Part shown: positions 1 to 5,828 of the stretch, piece by piece
Numbering within the stretch: position 1 is the stretch's first letter
Layout of the letters: each line of letters starts with the position of its first letter
Assembly: GCA_937919305.1 (NCBI GenBank)
Contig: CALFQW010000104.1
Coordinates: 1 to 12,077 of the forward strand
Direction of reading: 5' to 3'
From: an uncultured Candidatus Saccharibacteria bacterium
GTDB lineage: Bacteria > Patescibacteriota > Saccharimonadia > Saccharimonadales > Saccharimonadaceae
DNA: 12,077 nucleotides
Translations under genes and position numbers: made by a program
Notes under the pieces: generated by a model
The model's database searches: none
Seen by the model: only the letters and a program-made list of their open reading frames with translations
What the model was told of the DNA's origin: nothing

Positions 1-1
1 T

Positions 2-415
2 CCGATGCCCGAGATGATACTGCAGCGTGACGAACTCTCGCTACGGACAACTGGACTGAGTCGGCAAAAAATCACCTATATCAAAGATTTATCTGACAAA
101 ACGCACTCAGGCAGCATTGACTTTCGCAATATAGAGCAACTATCTAATCAGGATATAGTTGAGCTACTCACTCAGGTAAAAGGTATCGGCGAGTGGACTG
201 TACACATGTTCCTGATCTTCTGCATGGGACGCCTTGATGTACTGCCCACCGGTGATCTCGGTATAAAGAACGGCATTCGAGGACTATATGATCTCGACGA
301 AAATCCGAATCCACAAGATATAGCTGAGATTGCACGGATTCATCGTTGGTATCCGTATGAATCTATAGCGAGCTGGTACATATGGCGATCTCTAGAGAAT
401 AAGCCAGACATGTGA
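2..415 (+). CDS. DNA-3-methyladenine glycosylase II (AlkA-like), 5'-truncated by window edge
   Basis: This is the C-terminal part of an HhH-GPD superfamily base-excision repair glycosylase, which removes alkylated purines from DNA in the cytoplasm. Numbering from the first visible Met (base 5), the helix-hairpin-helix is at about residues 55-70 (VKGIGEWT). The catalytic Asp is D84 in PTGDLGIK. The segment RWYPYESIASWYIWR near the C-terminus matches the conserved AlkA ending. The reading frame is open to the left edge, and the first visible residues (LSLRTTGLSRQKITYI) correspond to the middle of the family domain. The true start therefore lies outside the window and the Met at base 5 is internal. 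The gene ends in TGA. No U-tract terminator follows it. The family is clear; the exact subfamily (AlkA versus a shorter Mag-type enzyme) cannot be settled without the N-terminus. Confidence 0.9.
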   Translation, partial: PMPEMILQRDELSLRTTGLSRQKITYIKDLSDKTHSGSIDFRNIEQLSNQDIVELLTQVKGIGEWTVHMFLIFCMGRLDVLPTGDLGIKNGIRGLYDLDENPNPQDIAEIARIHRWYPYESIASWYIWRSLENKPDM

Positions 416-503
416 GGTTCATAATCGTACACGTGAGTAAATATGTATATAGTTGTATATATATGCTTATCTGTAATCTTTCGAGACTAATAGTTAGTGA
501 TCA

Positions 504-521
504 ACCGCCTCTTCATGCGGT
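504..521 (+). other. Weak hairpin downstream of the glycosylase gene
   Basis: ACCGC (504-508) can pair with GCGGT (517-521) around an eight-base loop. No T-run follows, so a Rho-independent terminator is unlikely. The rest of 416-537 is AT-rich (for example TATATA runs near 440-465) with no supportable gene. Confidence 0.25.
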
Positions 522-537
522 ATTGCCTGCCATAGTA

Positions 538-566
538 TTGACATAAGCGACATAGTTCTCTATGCT
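538..566 (+). promoter_or_regulatory. Sigma-70-type promoter of the LysM/Rpf gene
   Basis: A perfect -35 hexamer TTGACA (538-543) is followed after exactly 17 bases by TATGCT (561-566, four of six matches to the consensus -10). The predicted start is near 573, giving a leader of about 150 bases. The -35 and the six bases after it (TTGACATAAGCG) are identical to the promoter at 4737-4765 on the other strand. Confidence 0.7.
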
Positions 567-572
567 GGTCTT

Positions 573-706
573 TGCGTGTTTTTCGAACAACAGTTCGTAG
601 TCAATAACAACCTCGGCCGCCATGTCACGCACAATCAATAGAAATCAAGCGTTACGAACGGCACAAAAACACGGAGGCTAAGTGTAACTTGTAAAGACAA
701 GTGCAC
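573..706 (+). ncRNA. Putative structured 5' leader RNA (three-way junction plus hairpin) of the LysM/Rpf gene
   Basis: The stretch between promoter and gene can fold into a compact RNA. A perfect 9-bp closing helix joins 575-583 (CGTGTTTTT) to 665-673 (AAAAACACG). Directly stacked on it is a hairpin at 584-597 (CGAAC/GTTCG, loop AACA). A second arm pairs 616-619 with 659-662 (GCCG/CGGC), then 624-630 with 649-655 with one mismatch, across an internal loop. A separate hairpin at 682-706 (GTG..ACTTGT, loop AAAG, ACAAGT..CAC) ends seven bases before the ribosome binding site. The closing helix starts about where the transcript should start. I do not recognise a known riboswitch class. c-di-AMP riboswitches do precede rpf genes in actinobacteria, but I could not match that consensus here. 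Folding is by eye only; function is inference. Confidence 0.4.
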
Positions 707-712
707 GGTATT

Positions 713-1347
<635 letters not shown>

Positions 1348-1367
1348 GTAGCACCCTTCAGTCAAAC

Positions 1368-1398
1368 GACAAACGCCCCTTTACGGGGTGTTTGTTTT
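1368..1398 (+). terminator. Rho-independent terminator between the Rpf gene and aspS
   Basis: A long stem pairs 1369-1379 with 1385-1395 (core GCCCC/GGGGT, loop TTTAC at 1380-1384) and is followed by TTTT at 1395-1398. It terminates the Rpf gene and, lying just past the aspS stop on the other strand, may also stop the convergent transcript, although the U-tract on that side is poor. Confidence 0.85.
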
Positions 1399-1400
1399 AT

Positions 1401-2705
1401 CTAAGGGTTCAAGCGATTAATGTCTCTAGGAAAGAGTGTGGCTTCTTTGACGTTGGCCAGGCCGATAGTTTTTTGTACAAGCCGATCAACCCCAAACCCG
1501 CAACCACCATGAGCCGGTAGACCGTATTTGAAGGCCTGCAGGTAGTGCTTGAAACCCTCATGCTCAACGTCTAAGCCTGCATCTGTCATCTGTTCGATCA
1601 TCTTTTCATATATGTTTTCACGAAGTGGCACGGTTGCTATTTCAAGTCCCCGGAACAAGAGGTCGGCCCAAGCTACCGTTCCATCGTCTTTAAACTTGTG
1701 ATAAAACTTGCCAGCTTCTGATGGGAAATCGGTCGCATAAACGAGATCAGATCCAAGTTTCTTGCGGGCATACTCTGATATCCAACGTTCTTCATCAGGC
1801 GTAAGATCTTTTTCGTTAGTAGTGTCTGTCTTTGTAGCCTTGGTGTACATCTCATGAATTTCTGCAATCGTAAAGCTTGGCACTTCATCAGACAATTTCA
1901 GCTCTGGTGCATTGAGGGTCCTCAGATCATCTGCATGCACTTCATATACCTTGCGCAGAGCTGATTTGGTCATTTCCGCCACCATACTCTTCACTTCTTC
2001 GTGTCCTTCAACAAATCCCATCTCAATATCTAACATAGTAAGTTCTGTTAGATGCCTAGTCGTTGCACTTGGTTCTGCGCGATAACTGTGCCCTATCTCA
2101 TAAACTCGCTCGAACGCACCGACCATGATCTGCTTATAAAACTGTGGGCTTTGCGCTAAGGTTGCCGTCTTACCAAAATAGTCGAGCTTGAATACTTCTG
2201 CACCACCTTCTGTCGCCTCAGCAAGCAGCTTAGGTGTGTCGATCTCAACAAACTCTTGCGACTGCAGATAATCCCTCAAGTATTGTGTCATACTCGAACG
2301 AATGCGAAATATCTTTTGCTCCTGTACGTTACGAATATTCAGCACTCGATACTCAAACAATGTTTCGAGATTTTCTGACTTGTGCGGTATCGGCTTGTCG
2401 ATCTCTATCGGCGGCTCATCCGTAACCGGGACATCTATCTCAACCTTCACGTCATGAAGTTCAGCACCACCTGGTGCACGTTCATCTTCATGGACAGTGC
2501 CGGTAAAACGAACAACTGTGCCTACCTGTAAACCGCGTAGTTTTTCCAGCTCGTCTTTGTCCTCGACAAGGCTCTGGGCAAGACCCGAGCGGTCGCGAAC
2601 AGTCAAAAAGCTCAACCCGCCAAGGAGCCTCTTTTTGTGTAACCATCCTGCGATAGTAACTGTTTCACCCACATGGTCTCTTAAATCTCTGATCAGTGTT
2701 CTCAT
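1401..2705 (-). CDS. aspS: Aspartyl-tRNA synthetase, archaeal-type, probably non-discriminating
   Basis: This 434-aa class II synthetase charges tRNA-Asp with aspartate and probably also tRNA-Asn. It is of the short archaeal/eukaryotic type and lacks the GAD insertion of the roughly 590-aa bacterial enzyme. The N-terminal OB-fold anticodon domain is about 1-105 (AGWLHKKRLLGG). Motif 1 is near 151-160, motif 2 at 199-230 (FERVYEIGHSYRAEPSATTRH), and motif 3 near 400-411 with G405VDR408. In the anticodon domain, H23 and P78 (in APGG) match the His/Pro pair that I recall marks non-discriminating AspRS; discriminating enzymes carry Trp and Lys there. If so, the cell should need GatCAB amidotransferase to make Asn-tRNA. 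The start overlaps the upstream gene's stop by four bases (ATGA), with AGAAGGA at 2709-2715 as ribosome binding site, so translation is probably coupled. Confidence 0.93.
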   Translation of the reverse strand: MRTLIRDLRDHVGETVTIAGWLHKKRLLGGLSFLTVRDRSGLAQSLVEDKDELEKLRGLQVGTVVRFTGTVHEDERAPGGAELHDVKVEIDVPVTDEPPIEIDKPIPHKSENLETLFEYRVLNIRNVQEQKIFRIRSSMTQYLRDYLQSQEFVEIDTPKLLAEATEGGAEVFKLDYFGKTATLAQSPQFYKQIMVGAFERVYEIGHSYRAEPSATTRHLTELTMLDIEMGFVEGHEEVKSMVAEMTKSALRKVYEVHADDLRTLNAPELKLSDEVPSFTIAEIHEMYTKATKTDTTNEKDLTPDEERWISEYARKKLGSDLVYATDFPSEAGKFYHKFKDDGTVAWADLLFRGLEIATVPLRENIYEKMIEQMTDAGLDVEHEGFKHYLQAFKYGLPAHGGCGFGVDRLVQKTIGLANVKEATLFPRDINRLNP

Positions 2706-3703
2706 ATGTCCTTCTTTCTAGCTGGCATATTATTCTTCCTTGGGTTTGATGCTGCAACAGCCCTCAAATCATCATGTTTATCGAACTCATCAACGATCTT
2801 TCGTCCGAGCGTCGCCTCTAGTGCGTCCTCTAGTGTAACAACTCCTACGGTTTCTCGGTAATCATTTATGACAACAAATAGATGATGATGTGTTTTCAGA
2901 AAGCCATGAAGAGCATGCTCTATGCTTTGTTGCTTATGAATGTAATACACATTTTCATCCATAGCATCAACAACTCGCTCAGTATGCTTTTTGAGATTCA
3001 CGATCTGCCTGAGATAGAGAATACCCACGATGTGATCGTTATCCTCCGCAACGACTGGAAAGCGACTGTGCCCTGTCTTATGCAGGTCATCGAGCACCAG
3101 TGGGCCCAACTCGTCGTTCATCTGAACAGTGTGCACCACAGCACGTGGCGTCATGATGTCTTCAACTGATTTTGACTCGAGGCCGAGTGTTGCCTTGGCA
3201 CGGATACGTTCATCAGCCGTTAGTGCTTGTTTATCTGTTTCTATAAGGTGCAACAACTCTTCCTTTGACGAAATTCCTGGTATTCGCGCCGACTCAGTAG
3301 AGCTGATAAGATCAAGCCATTGCCATCCTTTTGTTAGACTGACTAGCCTTTGGTACGCTATGCCGGTGATCTTGTTTGAGATAGATAACAGTAGTCTTGT
3401 TTTTTCGATATATGGAGCTACGAGGAGTAGAGCGAGTGATAACAGCACACCTGCAACGAATCCAAACGCATTGACCGTCATCGTCACCGCCAGTATGAGA
3501 ACTGTCATCTGAATCACGTACATGAGTGCATATAGTCTAGGCAATACGTCTTTTTTCAATAACTCTTCTTTTGCAATCACATCGCCAGCTCTGGTGCGTC
3601 GCTGCAACTCAAAATCACTTTTTTCACTAACAGGAAAATGCGTAGCGCGAAGTAGATACAAGCTTACCCAAGTCACCACAGATACATATACGTACAAATC
3701 CAT
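2702..3703 (-). CDS. CNNM/TlyC-like membrane protein with CBS-domain pair
   Basis: A 333-aa protein resembling the CNNM/HlyC-CorC family of predicted divalent-cation transporters or regulators. An N-terminal membrane segment (about 2-22) and a hydrophobic hairpin (about 52-98) precede a cytoplasmic CBS pair (about 180-300). That pair begins with the family signature SVEDIMTPR and ends in VGVVTLEDALEATLG. The usual four-helix DUF21 region looks reduced, and the C-terminal CorC_HlyC domain is absent; the protein ends in a basic tail. ATG at 3703 is preferred. A TTG nine codons upstream (3730) would lengthen the protein but has no visible ribosome binding site and would reach close to the divergent dsbA promoter. 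It is the first gene of an operon with aspS, overlapping it by ATGA. CBS pairs commonly bind adenine nucleotides or Mg-ATP; the cation substrate here is inference. Confidence 0.8.
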   Translation of the reverse strand: MDLYVYVSVVTWVSLYLLRATHFPVSEKSDFELQRRTRAGDVIAKEELLKKDVLPRLYALMYVIQMTVLILAVTMTVNAFGFVAGVLLSLALLLVAPYIEKTRLLLSISNKITGIAYQRLVSLTKGWQWLDLISSTESARIPGISSKEELLHLIETDKQALTADERIRAKATLGLESKSVEDIMTPRAVVHTVQMNDELGPLVLDDLHKTGHSRFPVVAEDNDHIVGILYLRQIVNLKKHTERVVDAMDENVYYIHKQQSIEHALHGFLKTHHHLFVVINDYRETVGVVTLEDALEATLGRKIVDEFDKHDDLRAVAASNPRKNNMPARKKDI

Positions 3704-3737
3704 GCCTCTAGTGTAACCTGTTGTGCTCAAGGTGCGC

Positions 3738-3743
3738 TATAAT
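3738..3743 (+). promoter_or_regulatory. Probable -10 element of the DsbA-like gene
   Basis: A consensus TATAAT sits 40 bases before the ATG at 3784. No convincing -35 lies at 16-18 bases upstream (the sequence there is about AACCTG). The element lies inside a possible upstream TTG-started extension of the ORF (from 3721), which argues against that extension. The ribosome binding site is GAGAGGG at 3767-3773. Confidence 0.5.
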
Positions 3744-3783
3744 GAATAGTAACAAGTGTAATTTGAGAGAGGGCTACTATACT

Positions 3784-4491
3784 ATGACACCAATTCGTTG
3801 GACTATATTCGGAGCTATCTGCGTCGTTGTGCTCGGAGCTTTGATATTCTTTTCGAGAGACGACTCGGTTGACGTTACAAATCTTGACGCATCAAAAGCA
3901 GTTTCACAAACTGAAAATGAAATAGGTGATATCGTTTACGGAAACGCTTCGTCTAAAGTTCTACTCATAGAATACGGTGATTTTCAGTGTCCTGGCTGTG
4001 CGGCAGCATACCCGCAGCTAAGTCAGATCAAGGAGATGTATAAGGATCAAATCGGCTTTGTTTTTCGTCACTTTCCACTTACAACGATCCACCCAAACGC
4101 GCTAGCTGCCGCTACAGTAGCTGAAGCAGCTGGACTACAAGGTAAGTTCTGGGAAATGCACGACAAGCTTTATGAAAACCAAACCAGCTGGAGCGATATC
4201 GATCCAAGCAAACGAGAAGATGTATTCACCGGATATGCGAAGGAATTATCTCTCGATATGGATAAATTTACCGAAGATCTTGCATCGAGCAAAGTTACCA
4301 ACAAGGTCGCTCGAGATCGAGCATTTGGCAACAAGGTGGGCGTGAGCTCAACGCCAACCGTGTTTATAAATGACACAAAATTAACAGATGAAGAAACGAG
4401 TGATCTAACCGGCAGCAATGGAGAAAAGGTCATGGATAAACTAGACGCAGCCCTAAAGGCAAATAACATAGAGCCCCCTAAACGACCTTAG
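3784..4491 (+). CDS. Membrane-anchored DsbA-like thiol:disulfide oxidoreductase
   Basis: A 235-aa thioredoxin-fold protein that should introduce or shuffle disulfide bonds in exported proteins outside the membrane. Residues 1-23 form an uncleaved-looking N-terminal anchor (IFGAICVVVLGALIFF), followed by a short acidic linker. The thioredoxin/DsbA domain spans about 48-228: active site C69-P-G-C72 after YGDFQ, an inserted helical region, then the cis-Pro loop SSTPTVFIN with P191. This is the DsbA_4/BdbD-type arrangement common in Gram-positive bacteria. ATG 3784 is chosen because GAGAGGG sits ten bases upstream and because it opens directly into the anchor. Plausible clients encoded in this window are the Rpf domain (Cys139/Cys200) and the cysteine-bearing repeats of the PBP; that link is inference. 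No DsbB/VKOR partner is in the window. Confidence 0.9.
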   Translation: MTPIRWTIFGAICVVVLGALIFFSRDDSVDVTNLDASKAVSQTENEIGDIVYGNASSKVLLIEYGDFQCPGCAAAYPQLSQIKEMYKDQIGFVFRHFPLTTIHPNALAAATVAEAAGLQGKFWEMHDKLYENQTSWSDIDPSKREDVFTGYAKELSLDMDKFTEDLASSKVTNKVARDRAFGNKVGVSSTPTVFINDTKLTDEETSDLTGSNGEKVMDKLDAALKANNIEPPKRP

Positions 4492-4517
4492 CTCGTAGGT
4501 ACTACATCTAACTATGC

Positions 4518-4550
4518 AGAAAGCCCCCATGCAGGGGGCTTTCTCATTTT
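4518..4550 (+). terminator. Rho-independent terminator of the DsbA-like gene
   Basis: A perfect 11-bp stem pairs AGAAAGCCCCC (4518-4528) with GGGGGCTTTCT (4534-4544) across loop ATGCA, followed by CATTTT. It also lies just beyond the stop of the minus-strand small ORF and could act on it, but the U-tract on that side is absent. Confidence 0.9.
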
Positions 4551-4556
4551 GCGAAC

Positions 4557-4649
4557 TTAGTGGGCAATAAACTCTTGCCACTCAGCCGGTAGAACTTCCA
4601 CCTCAACTCGCACTGCACGCGCTGGTGCTTTGCGGATTGATATAGGCAT
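4557..4649 (-). CDS. Unrecognised 30-aa small protein with its own promoter and leader
   Basis: A short minus-strand ORF starting ATG at 4649 and ending TAA at 4557. The peptide begins MPISIRKAPARAVRV and ends LPAEWQEFIAH. It has a basic N-terminal third, an alternating Val/Glu stretch suggestive of a beta strand, and an aromatic C-terminal end. No membrane segment or signal peptide is present. Support for a real gene comes from the surroundings: AAGGA at 4657-4661 seven bases before the ATG, a two-part sigma-70 promoter at 4737-4765 with perfect -35 and 17-base spacing, and a GC-rich hairpin leader between them. I do not recognise the sequence. Alternatives are a leader peptide, a small regulatory RNA whose ORF is accidental, or read-through from corA upstream. 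Confidence 0.5.
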   Translation of the reverse strand: MPISIRKAPARAVRVEVEVLPAEWQEFIAH

Positions 4650-4671
4650 ACGCTCTTCCTTGCTTATATTC

Positions 4672-4730
4672 TGTGTCCGTTAGCGCGCGTCGTTCGACCG
4701 AAAGGCACCGATTCGCCGACGCGAGACACG
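4672..4730 (-). ncRNA. Hairpin leader upstream of the small ORF
   Basis: An inner perfect 7-bp GC-rich stem pairs 4686-4692 with 4717-4723 (CGCGTCG/CGACGCG). A further 5-bp stem pairs 4673-4677 with 4725-4729 (GTGTC/GACAC), with an asymmetric internal loop between them. The predicted transcription start (about 4730) falls at the 5' edge of the outer stem. A 5'-terminal stabilising structure or a regulatory RNA is possible. Confidence 0.4.
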
Positions 4731-4736
4731 AGAGAC

Positions 4737-4765
4737 ATCTTATCAAACCATAACGCTTATGTCAA
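4737..4765 (-). promoter_or_regulatory. Sigma-70-type promoter of the small ORF
   Basis: Reading the minus strand, TTGACA (4765-4760) is followed after 17 bases by TAAGAT (4742-4737, four of six consensus matches). The first 12 bases, TTGACATAAGCG, are identical to the promoter at 538. It lies in the gap after the corA stop and points away from corA, so it serves the downstream small ORF. Confidence 0.65.
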
Positions 4766-4781
4766 CTCTACAACGTTTTTG

Positions 4782-5711
4782 TCAAAATATCCTTTTTGCC
4801 CTACCCACTAGGAAGATAGCGATCATCAATACGACAGTGGTAGCGACGATAGCAGCATACGCCCAGGGTGCGTTTTGGAACGGAAGCGCTACATTCATAC
4901 CGAACATTCCATACAGGACGTTTGGAAGGGCTATGATGACGGTTGCTGCTGTTAATATCTTCATAGAACGGTTTAGATTATTACTCGCAATAGTTGAGTA
5001 TGCTTCACGAATATTTATGACACTTTTTACATTGCTACGACACCCCTCAATAGACTGTTCATTGTTGAGTAGTAAATCCTCGATGAGCTCCTGGTCTTCT
5101 TCAAACAATGGTATGTGACGCCCCAACATCAAACGACGAAGTATCGCCGTTGTAGGCTGCATAGCGCTCAAAAACTCATTGAGCTCGTCCTCTATAAGCA
5201 CAAAATCAATAAAGTCTTGATTTACAACATCATGTGATCGCAAGCGAGTACGTATGAGTTTTATTTGTTTTGAAATATTGTTCACAAATACCTCATATTG
5301 ATCAACTATCTGATCGAGGATCTGTAGAACAAGCTTTGTACGCTGTGTAGTTGAAAATGGAATTTTACCACTCGTAAACCGCTGTAAGCGAGGTAGGCTG
5401 TTGAGCGATACTGTGATCAGCAAATCTGGACCTATCACGAAGAGGAGTGGTGATGTTGTGAGCTCGAGGTCGTCATTTGTATACGCATATCTCACAAATA
5501 TATACGTCAGCTCACCTTCCCGCTCTAGCCGAGGCATCTCATCGGCGTCGAGGGCATCCTCCATATGACCAGCGTCGAGGTTGAATTTTTTTACCAATTC
5601 ATCTATTTCATCTTCGCTTGGATTTTCGACACATACCCACGCACCTTGCTTATAGGTATCGAGTACTGACAAGTTTTTCGAGCGAATATTTTTGTGATAA
5701 TACGTAATCAT
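4782..5711 (-). CDS. corA: CorA-family magnesium/divalent cation channel
   Basis: A 309-aa protein of the CorA metal ion transporter family, which forms a pentameric channel for Mg2+ (some members carry Co2+, Ni2+ or Zn2+). The N-terminal soluble domain (about 1-235) is acidic and contains the long stalk helix. Two transmembrane helices lie at about 248-266 and 285-304. The signature YGMFGMN is at 267-273, with the GMN motif at 271-273, exactly where the pore entrance should be. A short basic tail (RAKRIF) ends the protein. The start ATG (5711) has no recognisable ribosome binding site, and the promoter would place the mRNA 5' end only about four bases upstream, so translation may be leaderless. 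The gene is divergent from a cation:proton antiporter gene. Confidence 0.93.
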   Translation of the reverse strand: MITYYHKNIRSKNLSVLDTYKQGAWVCVENPSEDEIDELVKKFNLDAGHMEDALDADEMPRLEREGELTYIFVRYAYTNDDLELTTSPLLFVIGPDLLITVSLNSLPRLQRFTSGKIPFSTTQRTKLVLQILDQIVDQYEVFVNNISKQIKLIRTRLRSHDVVNQDFIDFVLIEDELNEFLSAMQPTTAILRRLMLGRHIPLFEEDQELIEDLLLNNEQSIEGCRSNVKSVINIREAYSTIASNNLNRSMKILTAATVIIALPNVLYGMFGMNVALPFQNAPWAYAAIVATTVVLMIAIFLVGRAKRIF

Positions 5712-5721
5712 AACTATAAGC

Positions 5722-5751
5722 AGTATACCTGTTCATTTCGATCAGTGACAA
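5722..5751 (-). promoter_or_regulatory. Promoter of corA
   Basis: On the minus strand, TTGTCA (5751-5746) and TATACT (5727-5722) each match five of six consensus bases, with an 18-base spacer. The predicted start near 5715 is only about four bases from the ATG at 5711, consistent with the missing ribosome binding site. Confidence 0.6.
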
Positions 5752-5801
5752 AATACAGTCAATATTAGCAGGTTAACCCTTTGCTCATGTACCATAGTAG
5801 A

Positions 5802-5807
5802 TATGAT
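5802..5807 (+). promoter_or_regulatory. Possible -10 element of the antiporter gene
   Basis: TATGAT (five of six) lies 21 bases before the preferred ATG at 5829. A matching -35 is not clear (TTGCTC at 5781 is spaced only 15 bases). If used, the transcript would start near 5814, excluding the earlier TTG (5781) and ATG (5787) codons as starts. Confidence 0.35.
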
Positions 5808-5828
5808 ACGGGTGGAAATTCTTCAGTA

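Noticed and set aside
3721..3783. N-terminal extension of the DsbA-like protein from TTG 3721
   Set aside because: It would contain the TATAAT promoter element and delay the membrane anchor; ATG 3784 has a ribosome binding site and starts the anchor directly.
5781..5828. N-terminal extension of the antiporter from TTG 5781 or ATG 5787
   Set aside because: The added residues are hydrophilic and unlike the family, and would overlap the candidate -10 at 5802.
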